Below are positions 54,435 to 64,000 of a stretch of 64,000 nucleotides of DNA, piece after piece. Below the pieces are notes generated by a model, which worked only from the letters and a program-made list of their open reading frames with translations, had not been told where the DNA came from and made no database searches. This DNA is from Gerris lacustris. Taxonomy: Eukaryota; Arthropoda; Insecta; Hemiptera; Gerridae. Made by a program: the position numbers and the translations under genes. The stretch spans positions 31,333,505-31,397,504 of the forward strand of contig OX578276.1 of NCBI GenBank assembly GCA_951217055.1. The letters run 5' to 3'. How positions within the stretch are numbered: the first letter of the stretch is position 1; each line of letters begins with the position of its first letter.

Positions 54435-55790
54435 TTTTTACTTTTCCTTACCTACGGTAGGAAAAGTATTGTTTTCACCCAATTTGTTTTTCGAGATTTC
54501 AACTAAATTATTCGTTTTGGGGGTTTTTAAGACCTCCTGAGTGGTTTTCAGCATGACGTCTGTACGTGTATTATCATCGTAGCGTCCAGGGTATTTAACC
54601 TAGACTGTTGAAACTTAGCAGAAAAATCAGTCCTTACTTCTAGTTGTGCCGCCTGGAAAATCAATATTTTCTGCCATCTTAAACTCAGTTTGACGAGTCT
54701 GCAGAAATCGAAAAGTGGTCCGATCGAGTTGAAATTTGGCACCAATGAACCTCTCTGTATAAAAAACAAACCCACAAAAATTGAATTTTGAAACTTATAT
54801 GGTTAATAATACCGAAAGTATAAATACGTTTTTAACATTATAGCAAAACGTTGGGACCGGTAAAAAATAAAGAACAAATATAAAAAAAACAAAAACCGAT
54901 GAACTTCTATTAATTAGTTTAAAATTTATAAGTGAACATAATTATTATTAATTAGTGCGGTACTTTTGATAAACGTCAAAGTTTGTTTACATCCATCAAA
55001 ATACCGCCAAAATTCAAATAATTAAATAAATGAAATAAACAATTTTACTACGTTTTTATTAGCTTGCATTCTTGTTTGTTTGTATGTTTGTTTGTCCGGT
55101 ACAAATCTGGCAATCGATTTCTAACTAACTTCCCGAATAGCTAGACATTTGAAACGTTTAGCATAGCTCAGAACAAGATGAAAATGCATTATTTTATTAC
55201 TTTTAGCCATCTTTCAGCAGAATTTAATTAGTTTTCAGCAAATTTTGCTGTATAAAAAGTTAGTTCGGAAAAAATCCGCATGATATTGTATTTGTTTTGA
55301 CATATCCCATATTTACGCAATCTTCATTTTGACGGGTCTCAAATTTTTGATAGATAATCATTGAATGACAGCAAAACAGGAAATATCGATTATATTATTT
55401 CAAATATATCGATGGCACGCTTAGATTTGGTGTTGGGGAGATCCGTTGTACAAAGATTTATCCTTTTATAGGTTTAAGATCAGCTCTCTGGATGGTTATC
55501 ATTTATGTGAAGTAAATAAATTCGGAACTATTTTTTTTTTCACTAACATTATATATTATATAACAATAACAATTATATTATCAACATTACATACGATTCA
55601 ACAGAAAATTTAAAAACGTAGTATATAAAAAGTTCTTTTTATCTTGAAATTATTTTAAATAATAATCAAAAATCAGTTAATTCAAAACGGTCATCCATCC
55701 AAGGACTGACCACGCTTTAGTGGCCACCGAAGTGAGGAAAAGTTCCGAAGTACGCCTTACCCGATTTTTAAAAAATGCGTAGAAAGTATA
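54435..55790 (-). repeat. Interspersed repeat with a 5S rRNA-like head, copy 2, split by MITE copy C
   Basis: The tail at 54435-54480 forms a good hairpin (TACTTTTCCTTACC and GGTAGGAAAAGTA) next to TTGTTTTCACC. The body matches 18155-18965 in reverse, with ACGTCAAAGTTTGTTTACAT and CGATGAA blocks. It is interrupted at 55043-55645 by a family M element. The head resumes at about 55690-55775 with CCATCCAAGGACTGACCACG, then CCACCGAAGTGAGGAAAAGT. On the minus strand this gives a GGTCAGTCCTTGGATGG block, the 5S-like box C region. Confidence 0.75.
55043..55645 (+). mobile_element. MITE-like family M, copy C
   Basis: Starts TTTTACTACGTTTTTATTAG and has AAAAACGTAGTATATAAAAAG near the right end. It sits within the 5S-headed repeat, whose sequence continues on both sides. 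Clear mirrored terminal blocks TACTACGTTTTTA and TAAAAACGTAGTA are best preserved in this copy. Confidence 0.8.
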
Positions 55791-56049
55791 ATATTATAAA
55801 CAGTGTGCTAATTTTTGTGGCACTTAGTTACCGTGCGTCCTATTATTATTATATGAATACTCCCATGATATTTGGATCTGTTTCGATTCCTAGTGCAGTT
55901 ACATTTATTTTTATGCAATATAAAATTTACGTAGACGGTTGGAATTAATATAGGGACATCTATGAACTACTTTTGACAAACAAACAACATTTCTTCAAAA
56001 ATTAATGATTAGGTACTTCTAAATAAATAGGTATTAATAAAAAAAAAAT
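55791..56049. other. R1-like right end and AT-rich DNA
   Basis: Contains GTGCTAATTTTTGTGGCACT and TTACCGTGCGTCCTATTATT, a decayed complement of the R1 right end. No gene. Confidence 0.45.
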
Positions 56050-56290
56050 GTTTATGCGTACGCTCAAGAGAAGGTTGAAATTAAATTAGTGGTCTAATAA
56101 TAAAATCCCCTCCAAATTTAACTAAAATATTATGCGAGTAATTTTTAAGATATTACAGACCGACAGACAGATACGAGACCAAAAATATTACGTAATGCTT
56201 GAAACGGATTTCTGTCTATGCACTTTTGAATTCTTCAGAATGATCTCGAAGCTTCCGCTACCTCGGTAATCTCGGAAGCAAAAATATTTA
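56050..56290 (+). repeat. Repeat R1 copy
   Basis: Runs from AGAAGGTTGAAATTAAATTA to TTCTTCAGAATGATC and CTTCCGCTACC-TC-GGTAATCTCGGAAGC. One base is lost from the hairpin loop. Confidence 0.65.
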
Positions 56291-56814
56291 ATTGAGTTCT
56301 CCAACATTTAAATAATAGAAACACAAAGAATCTTAATTACAATAAAGTTAATTCTACTTAATATATTAAATCAAATAGCGTAACGAAAAATAATTAAATC
56401 TCTGTAAATTACAAAACTATAGTAACACGTAATAAAGTTTAATATTTTTTTATTATTATTTCCTATAATTACATACTTACAGTTCGAAATTCACACTGAA
56501 GAATGATATAGTGATGACAATTTTTATATTATTTTTATAGATGATAGAAATATAAATGAAAGTTTTTATGTTTATTCTGCTAATTATCTTTCTCTTTTAA
56601 TTATTACTGATGAAATAAACATTTTATTAAAGAAAATCCATTTTTTTTTAATTATTAATGCATGAATGTGGCATTGGCATTGCATATGTATGTTAAAAAA
56701 AGGAAAAGTAATTCCTTTCCTTTCTAAACTAAGCAAGAGTGAGAGTGTTCTTGTGCGTTTTGTAGTTTTATACTAACACTATCATGCCTTAACTATGATA
56801 CGAACTATGTGCTT
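56291..56814. other. AT-rich DNA before the satellite
   Basis: No gene or known repeat. Confidence 0.4.
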
Positions 56815-58771
56815 TAACTATGTGCTATAACCTTAGCTATGTGCTAATCAGACTTAACTTATTGTTATTAAAGTAAGAATGTAGCATAGAAAGAAAACAA
56901 TGTGCTAATCAGACCTAAGTTATTGTTATTAAAGTCAGAATGTAGCAAGAAAGATAACTATGTGCTAATCTAACGTCATTTATTGTTATTAAAGAAATAA
57001 TGTAGAATAGAAAGAAAACAATGAGCTAATCTGACCTAATTTATTGTTATTAAAGAAATAATGTAGAATAGAAAGAAAACAATGAGCTAATCTGACCTAA
57101 TTTATTGTTATTAAAGAAATAATGTAGAATAGAAAGAAAACAATGAGCTAATCTGACCTAATTTATAGTTATTAAAGAAATAATGTAGAATAGAAAGAAA
57201 ACAATGAGCTAATCTGACCTAATTTATAGTTATTAAAGAAATAATGTAGAATAGAAAGAAAACAATGAGCTAATCTGACCTAATTTATTGTTATTAAAGA
57301 AATAATGTAGAATAGAAAGAAAACAATGAGCTAATCTGACCTAATTTATTGTTATTAAAGAAATAATGTAGAATAGAAAGATAACTATGTAGTCCTAATC
57401 TGACCTAATTTATTGTTATTAAAGAAATCATGTAGAATAGAAAGAAAACAATGAGCTAATCTGACCTAATTTATTGTTATTAAAGAAATAATGTAGAATA
57501 GAATGATAACTATGTAGTCCTAATCTGACCTAATTTATTGTTATTAAAGAAATAATGTAGAATAGAAAGAAAACAATGAGCTAATCTGACCTAATTTATT
57601 GTTATTAAAGAAATAATGTAGAATAGAAAGAAAACAATGAGCTAATCTGACCTAATTTATTGTTATTAAAGAAATAATGTAGAATAGAAAGATAACTATG
57701 TAGTCCTAATCCGACCTAATTTATTGTTATTAAAGAAATAATGTAGAATAGAAAGATAACAATGTCCTAATCTGACCTAATTTATTGTTATTAAAGAAAT
57801 AATGTAGAATAGAAAGATAACAATGTCCTAATCTGACCTAATTTATTGTTATTAAAGAAATAATGTAGAATAGAAAGATAACAATGTCCTAATCTGACCT
57901 AATTTATTGTTATTAAAGAAATAATGTAGAATAGAAAGAAAACAATGAGCTAATCTGACCTAATTTATTGTTATTAAAGAAATAATGTAGAATAGAAAGA
58001 TAACAATGTGCTAATCTGACCTAATTTATTGTTATTAAAGAAATAATGTAGAATAGAAAGAAAACAATGAGCTAATCTGACCTAATTTATTGTTATTAAA
58101 GAAATAATGTAGAATAGAAAGATAACTATGTAGTCCTAATCTGACCTAATTTATTGTTATTAAAGAAATAATGTAGAATAGAAAGAAAACAATGAGCTAA
58201 TCTGACCTAATTTATTGTTATTAAAGAAATAATGTAGAATAGAAAGAAAACAATGAGCTAATCTGACCTAATTTATTGTTATTAAAGAAATAATGTAGAA
58301 TAGAAAGATAACTATGTAGTCCTAATCCGACCTAATTTATTGTTATTAAAGAAATAATGTAGAATAGAAAGATAACAATGTCCTAATCTGACCTAATTTA
58401 TTGTTATTAAAGAAATAATGTAGAATAGAAAGATAACAATGTCCTAATCTGACCTAATTTATTGTTATTAAAGAAATAATGTAGAATAGAAAGATAACAA
58501 TGTCCTAATCTGACCTAATTTATTGTTATTAAAGAAATAATGTAGAATAGAAAGAAAACAATGAGCTAATCTGACCTAATTTATTGTTATTAAAGAAATA
58601 ATGTAGAATAGAAAGATAACAATGTGCTAATCTGACCTAATTTATTGTTATTAAAGAAATAATGTAGAATAGAAAGAAAACAATGAGCTAATCTGACCTA
58701 ATTTATTGTTATTAAAGAAATAATGTAGAATAGAAAGATAACTATGTAGTCCTAATCTGACATAATTTATT
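56815..58771. repeat. Satellite array, unit about 60 bp, with a 616-bp higher-order repeat
   Basis: About 32 units containing CTAATCTGACCTAATTTATT, GTTATTAAAGAAATAATGTA and GAATAGAAAG plus a variable end. The variable end has four main types: A (AAAACAATGAGC), B (ATAACTATGTAGTC), C (ATAACAATGTC) and D (ATAACAATGTGC). The left edge is decayed. From 57557 the order A A B C C C A D A B appears and is repeated from 58173 with the same order and the same CCGACC variant in the first B. The period is exactly 616 bp at the landmarks checked (57711 and 58327). Confidence 0.97.
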
Positions 58772-59040
58772 TTGAGTTTATTGCCGTTAAGATTTGAACT
58801 GCAGATCCCTAAATTTATTCTTTATGTCTTTAATTGAACAGCAGCAGAGTCATTTCGGCAAATTGTCGTTAGTGGCTGTAGGTATTGAGGGTAAACATAA
58901 TTTTTAAGATCCTACTTTATTTTTAGGACCCGTAAGGAATATACTAAGGATCCTTATGAATTCCTGTGTTTATCCGTCTCTCTGTGTGTCGTCAACGCAC
59001 CTGTGTCACCGAAAGAATTACCCAACATAAAAATTTGTTT
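58772..59040. other. Family F-like head and unassigned DNA
   Basis: GGACCCGTAAGG and a CCGTCTCTCTGTGTGTC block at 58925-58990 resemble the opening of family F copy 2. No gene. Confidence 0.4.
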
Positions 59041-60419
59041 ATCTACTCGCGGCAGCAAAATTAAACATTACTTAACTGTTTTTAGGCTGGAAAGTACTAT
59101 TTCCCTGTTTTGTCATTAAAATATTAAAAACAGGCAGGAAAGTAGTTAAAACAGTCAGGGAAATATTTCCCTGCCTAGGCAGAGAAAGTAACAGTGTTTA
59201 CCACTGCGTGTCATAACCTCTTATTTTGGCAAAAACAGTTTATACTATTACCTCTATCTTATTACATTATATATTATAGTTCAATAAGTAATATTTAATA
59301 AATAAACGTTTTAATAATAAAATAATTTGTTTATATTTGTTAATTCTGTTAAATAAGTTCAATGAATAGTAGATCTTTAATTAAAAAAAATAGCGGAGTC
59401 ACTGGCCACACTGCAGCTTCATGTAAAAATCAAACATTCATATTATTATTATTATTATTTAAGTCATTCTAGATTAGACTAGCTACTATCATAGCCTGAT
59501 GTCCTTGCCTTCGCCTCAGAGGCTAATCTGATCACTCGTCAGTAAAATTCCATTTTACTGCCTAGTTACATAAATAACTATTATCTACTCGCGGCAGCAA
59601 AATTAAACATTACTTAACTGTTTTTAGGCTGGAAAGTACTATTTCCCTGATTTATCATTAAAATATTAAAAACAGGCAGGAAAGTAGTTAAAACAGTCAG
59701 GAAATTACTTTCTCTGCCTAGGCAGGGAAATATTTCCCTGCCTAGGCAGAGAAAGTAACAGTGTTTACCACTGGGTGTCATAACCTCTTATTTGGCCAAG
59801 AACAGTTTATACTATTATCTCTATCTTATAACATTATATATTATAGTTAAATAAGTAATATTTAATAATAAATAAACGTATTAATAATAAAATAATTTGT
59901 TTATATTTGTTAATTCTGTTAAATAAGTTCAATGATTAGTAGATCTTTAATTAAAAAAAAATAGTAGAGTCACTGACTATACTGTAGCGTCATGTAAACA
60001 TTGAACATCCATATTATTTTTATTATTGAAGTCTTTCTAGATTAGACTAGCTACTTTTCTTGATGTATCCTGGTTACTTCTTTTCTTTTAAGCAATAGAA
60101 GATATCTTTAACACTTTTATTAATTTTTTAGTAAAAATATAAATACATATTTTATATTGCGTGCATTATTTTTTTATCATTTTTCTTTCGCAAGTAGATA
60201 AAATATTGTATGCAACAAGGCAGCAAAGGAAACATTTCTGCCTCGTTTATTCATTGCCTGCCTCGGCTTCGCCTCGGCAGTCAAATAGGTAAATTACCTG
60301 GCCTCGGCTTCGCCTCGGCAGTTAATTATCATAGCCTGTCCTCGCCTTCGGCTCGGAGGCTAATCTAAGCACTCGTCAGTAAAATTCCATTTTGCTGCCT
60401 AGTTACATAAATAACTATT
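59041..60419. repeat. Tandem duplication, period 542 bp, second copy with an insert
   Basis: ATCTACTCGCGGCAGCAAAA starts both copies (59041 and 59583), and GCCTAGTTACATAAATAACT ends both (59582 and 60419). Both contain the palindromic GGGAAATATTTCCC / CTGCCTAGGCAG block. The second copy carries an insert of about 290 bp (about 60060-60340) with two CTCGGCTTCGCCTCGGCAG blocks. Other differences are small, so the duplication is fairly recent. Confidence 0.88.
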
Positions 60420-60882
60420 CTTTACAATTATGTTAATTGTAATATACCCAAGCACGAGGAGAATATAGAGAATCCCCAAAAAAATCAATTAAGATATGTT
60501 GATAGATATACATGTTTTAAAGTCCTTAAATCCAAGCAAGTGTTTTTTTTTAAAAAAGTCTGTCTGTCGTTTGTCAGTCTTTTGCCTTTTGTAGTCTGTC
60601 GTATTTAGTTTATTATGTAGATGCGTATAGGCTAAACTACTATACCCATTTCGATGAAATTTTACAAGTTCAATTTGACAATTTATACAAGTTCAGAAAA
60701 TTTATACTCGGGGGTGAAATTGGCAAGAGAATTAGTTTAAGCCCTAAATTTGGGGACACTAACCCTAAAAAGTACTCTGACTAATTATATACTAGTTTTC
60801 GATTTCTCCGTGCCTATCTGTTACGTTATAAAATACTAGACGTTGGCTACGGGCTTTATTTTATATTTATTAAGTTATTATA
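60420..60882. other. Intergenic with a decayed R2 fragment
   Basis: GCCCTAAATTTGGGGACACT and TAACCCTAAAAAGTACTCTG at about 60740-60785 resemble the R2 middle in reverse. No gene. Confidence 0.4.
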
Positions 60883-61020
60883 TCTATTTAAGGACCAAAA
60901 AATCAAAACGAACATTTATATTTATTGGAATAAATGTGGTTGCCTTAGCTTAACAATTACAAATAATTTCGAGGCACATCGTCGTCGCCGTCGGGATACT
61001 ACTTGATTTTATAAATGATA
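60883..61020 (-). repeat. Interspersed repeat family G, copy 3
   Basis: The complement of the 1.8 and 45.8 kb copies, with TATTTATTGGAATAAATGTG, GTTGCCTTAGCT and GGATACTACTTGATT. It lies about 450 bp before the cuticular-type exon. Confidence 0.8.
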
Positions 61021-61472
61021 ATCACGAATTTACATGAATTTTCGTCGTTAAAATGCAATAAAACTACTCAAAAGTCTCCAGAAGATTAAAACTCGTATAT
61101 TTGCATACATATATGCACAATAGTATTTATATATACATGGTTTTGTATGTTTATTGGACAACCTTATAATTTTTTTTATAAAACGAGATAAAATTATAAT
61201 GTATAAACAACCAAAATATAACTTCGTCTTTATGAACACTAAGATAAAATAAATAATGACTAAATAAAATTTACTTTTGATGTCTTTCTGAAGTAAAAGG
61301 AGATAAAGAAGATAAAAAAGCTCTTTTATGAGTATAGTGAAGTTTGTTGAGAAATGTGTTTCTTCATGTTTAAACAAATAATAAATCAAATTAGATTGTT
61401 ATTTTTAATAATTTACATTGTTTGTTTTTTTACAAGTTTATAAGATTGTTTTGTTTTAATGTGTTGTCCTAG
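61021..61472. other. Presumed intron upstream of the exon
   Basis: AT-rich. The last part is T-rich (TTGTTTTGTTTTAATGTG) and ends in TCCTAG at 61467-61472, a good 3' splice site. The minus-strand 113-codon frame (61048-61389) is AT-rich and hydrophobic and has no recognisable family. I consider it chance. Confidence 0.6.
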
Positions 61473-62278
61473 ATATATTTGACATTGGTGCTGACCTTAG
61501 GCTTGAGTTGCCTTGCCCAGCCTCAAAGAAGAAGATATTCAGTGACGCAACTTCAGGAAGGAGCGGCGAGGTCTTCAGATCCTTACAACCAGCAAGAAGG
61601 TGCTAGATTTGATCCTCGGAGCCAGTATCCAACTAGCCCGAGATCTGTCGAAATAAACCAGTATCCTACAAGTCAGAGAACGGTAGATTATAATCAGTAT
61701 AATGGCAACCAGAGAAATGTACACCGTAACCAATATCGTGGCAGACAGAGATCATCACAAAATAACCAAATTCTAGCCAATCAAAGAAAGTCGGAATCAA
61801 ACTATTTCCACGCCAATCAGAAAGCAGTTAATGAAGATCAATATCCAACCAATCAAAACGACCAATATCTGAACGATCAAAGAACAGCTGATGATAACCA
61901 ATATCTCACCAATCAGAGAGCAGTTGATAACCAATATCAAAACAATCAAAGATATATAGAACATAATCAATATCCGACAGATCAAAGAAACGAAGAACAT
62001 AACCAATATCATTCCAATACCAACCAATACCCAACCAGTCCAAAGCCTGAACAAGTCTCTTACTACTACTCCACCACACCGAGAACTGTAGAAGTTAGTA
62101 ATCACTATCCCACACACTCCAAGACAGTTGAAGTAAGCAATCACTATCCTACAAGTCCGAGAGCAGTAGAAGGTGACATCAACAGAAATAAATTTCGCAG
62201 AAAACCTAAGCAAACCTACTATCCTAAAGTCGTTAGCTTTTATCAGAAACCAACAACCAACAACGGCTATGAATTTAA
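61473..62278 (+). CDS. Internal exon of a secreted, Q/N/Y-rich protein, probably a cuticular protein (RR family)
   Basis: An open exon of 806 bp runs from a splice acceptor (TTGTCCTAG at 61464-61472) to a strong donor GTGAGTAC at 62279. It begins IYLTLVLTLGLSCLA, the hydrophobic core and cleavage end of a signal peptide, so the start Met must lie in an upstream exon. That is a usual layout in insect cuticular-protein genes. The body of about 230 residues is rich in Gln, Asn, Tyr, Pro and Ser, with roughly 14-residue repeats of the type NQYPTSQRTVDYNQY. It ends PTTNNGYEFK, where RR (chitin_bind_4) domains begin with a GY-F-YE pattern. The rest of the domain would be in the next exon, which I did not find before 64000. 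The RR assignment is therefore an inference; a non-RR secreted structural protein is the alternative. The antisense frame (61797-62213) is a shadow. Confidence 0.75.
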
Positions 62279-62389
62279 GTGAGTACTTTTTTCTTTAATT
62301 TAATATATTCTTTAATTTAATTATTACATATTTAGTTCTTGCAGATGCAAAAGTGATTTAAAATTAGTTATTGGTATTAGATATTTTAT

Positions 62390-62720
62390 TTTTTTATCGC
62401 CCTCCACTTGTAAACATTCCTATCCTGAGAGGCCGGTAAAGTTCCATTTTACAGCCCTGGGGGCCTGTAAAAATGCATGATTTATCTTTACAGGGCCGCT
62501 AGTAGTTCGAGAAGCGGTCGCTTCCTGGCAGCGGCGTGCTAGTAGTTCTCAGCATCGCGTCAGCTGTTCAATTAGTAACAATCAATATTTTTATAACTGC
62601 GGTTTGTTTTGGTACTGATGTAACCTTGATGTAACCTTAATATGCATTTATTGTTTTGAAGATTACGGCAAAATAGTTTGCATGTTTAGTAGTATACATG
62701 TGGTGGGCGATAAAATAGTG
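62390..62720. mobile_element. Small inverted-end element in the presumed intron
   Basis: ATCGCCCTCCACTTGTAAAC at the left faces TATACATGTGGTGGGCGAT at the right as imperfect inverted ends about 25 bp long. The interior is GC-richer than the surroundings and has GCTAGTAGTTC twice (62507 and 62548). No coding frame. The superfamily is unknown. Confidence 0.55.
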
Positions 62721-63145
62721 TACGCACCACGAGCAGTAAGCGACATGACAGGCCTCGGGCGTTAAACGCACTCGTGCTTTCAAACTTCGCCCTCGGCCTG
62801 TAATAACGCCCTTACTGCTGTAGGTACGTAAATTGCTATTACATGACCCTCTATTATTTTAGATATAACCCATTAAAAGTAAAGAAGTAGTATCAGAATT
62901 GCTGCAAAACTCATTAAAATTTCTAGGAGTTCAGATACAAAGCTTAATATAATGGATTGAATTTCTGAATCAAAACTTGATAAAATTAGAATCTGTAGAA
63001 TCTTGAACACACAGTTTTTTTTTTTGTTACATTTGAACTTGAGTTCTTTGGTTTTTTATTAATACCTCAAAAACAGTTTTAATGGAATTAACAGGTTCCA
63101 ATCAAAGCCTATTGGAAGAAAAAGAGTTACATTAATAATAATTAC
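62721..63145. other. Presumed intron or intergenic DNA
   Basis: Begins with a GC-richer block (62738-62825) with GGCCTCGGGCG and its mirror CGCCCTCGGCC around AAACGCACTCGTGC. No exon resembling an RR domain was found. Confidence 0.45.
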
Positions 63146-63487
63146 AAGATAAAAAGAACTTTTTATATACTACGTTTTTAAATTTTCTGTCATAAATTTG
63201 AAACCCGTCAAAATGAAGATTTCAAATATGGGATATGTCAAAACAAATAAAATATCTTGCGGATTTTTTCCGAACTAACTTTCTATACAGCAAAATTTGC
63301 TGAAAACGAATTAAATTCTGCTGAAAGATGGCTAAAAGTATTAAAATAATGCATTGTCATCGTGTTCTGAGCTATTCTAAAAGTTTCAAATGTCTAGCTA
63401 CTCGGTAAGTTAGTTAAAAATCGATTTCAAGATTTGTACTGGAAAAACAAACAAACAAGAAAGCAAGCTAATATAAACGTAGTAAAA
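63146..63487 (-). mobile_element. MITE-like family M, copy D (internally deleted)
   Basis: Reverse orientation. AAGATAAAAAGAACTTTTTA and ATACTACGTTTTTAAATTTT at the left, ATATAAACGTAGTAAAAT at the right. About 260 bp of the interior found in copy A is missing, while the remaining part (AATCTTCATTTTGACGGG in complement, the TTCGGAAAAAATCCGC block) is intact. Confidence 0.75.
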
Positions 63488-63649
63488 TATTATTAAAGTT
63501 TTTTCAATTGACGAAAAGAGACAGTATTTGTTACTCCTTTAAGATGACCACCATAGACGCTCCCACATCGAGCAGAATTAAGAACGTCTCTTTATGTTGA
63601 TGTCTCAAATTTATTTTGGTTTAGGAAATTTGAAATTTAAGAGACAATA

Positions 63650-63720
63650 AGGAAGAATATTGTTCTTCAGAACGATCACAATGCTTTCGTTAAATTCAAT
63701 AAGTTTGGAAGCAAACATTT
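63650..63720 (+). repeat. Repeat R1 terminal hairpin fragment
   Basis: TTGTTCTTCAGAACGATCAC is intact. The second hairpin is decayed (CTTTCGTTAAATTCAATAAG, then TTTGGAAGC). Confidence 0.6.
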
Positions 63721-64000
63721 TTCATAATAGTTAAAGATATATGTATTCAATACTCACCGTAAAGTGCGGTAACGGTTTTTACTTCTTTTAAAGCCTTACA
63801 AGGTAGTCGGCCGATTCACCAGGTAGTTAATGAACTGTAATGTACAGGGAGTTTATCGGGAACCGCATGTTTTTGTTTTGGGTAGAACACGGAAAGTAGT
63901 GGGGGGATGGACGTTGGGAAGGTCCTATTGTGTAGAGGGGAGTTGGAAGTTTCAGTTACACTCAAGATGTGAGACCAAATTTCAAATTTTGAGTGGAACG
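63721..64000. other. Window end, nothing recognised
   Basis: No gene or shared repeat identified. A short G-run lies near 63900. Confidence 0.4.

Noticed and set aside
61048..61389. 113-codon minus-strand hydrophobic frame
   Set aside because: AT-rich sequence gives Leu/Ile/Phe/Tyr-rich chance frames. No motif, and it lies in the presumed intron.
61797..62213. 138-codon antisense frame over the exon
   Set aside because: It is a shadow of the Q/N-rich repeats on the coding strand. The sense frame has a signal peptide and both splice sites.

Overview
The window looks like a piece of an AT-rich, repeat-saturated arthropod genome, most likely an insect. The evidence is one exon with a signal peptide, a Q/N/Y-rich repeat body and an ending that resembles the start of a cuticular-protein chitin-binding domain (61473-62278), together with a typical insect mobilome: Penelope-like, I/R1-type LINE, Ty3/gypsy, hAT, piggyBac and mariner elements. 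I see no bacterial operon, no rRNA or tRNA gene I would call functional, and no CRISPR array. Nearly everything else is mobile-element debris, foldback DNA, or tandem repeats. The species cannot be named from the sequence.

Layout. 1-5 kb: copies of interspersed families (called F, G, H here), a (TA)n tract and a 250-bp foldback. 5.2-6.7 kb: a piggyBac-like element between TTAA sites. 6.7-16.7 kb: the richest block. It holds two copies of a long direct repeat that ends in half of a Ty3/gypsy gag, and between them a Penelope-like element. The Penelope ORF is split by a hAT element with an 8-bp target duplication, and the hAT is split by a 5'-truncated LINE with a 54-bp target duplication. 18-25.6 kb: a repeat with a 5S rRNA-like head, two large inverted-repeat elements (one with a mariner-type transposase scrap in its loop), a Penelope tail with a hammerhead-like motif, and a head-to-head pair of repeat R1. 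26-27 kb: a GC-richer tandem array. 27.7-31.0 kb: a degenerate LINE (end of the endonuclease, RT, RNase H, zinc knuckle) with a 15-bp target duplication. 31-56 kb: copies of MITE-like elements, R1/R2 repeats, four tandem arrays, three more foldbacks, large (TA)n tracts around a 235-bp palindrome, a long-TIR mariner, and a second 5S-headed repeat. 56.8-58.8 kb: a satellite with a 616-bp higher-order unit. 59.0-60.4 kb: a 542-bp tandem duplication. 61.5-62.3 kb: the only convincing host exon. 62.4-64 kb: intron or flank with more repeats.

How the pieces relate. No set of host genes works together here. The nested insertions give a clear relative chronology: the Penelope was coding-intact when the hAT landed, the LINE landed in the hAT later, and the MITE at 55.0 kb landed inside an older 5S-headed repeat. 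Two recurrent designs stand out. First, Penelope-type tails share a CTGAAGA-N-stem-GAAA motif at three loci. Second, several unrelated-looking repeat families end in a short hairpin followed by an A-rich tail. Family names F, G, H, R1, R2 and M are labels of convenience for this report only.
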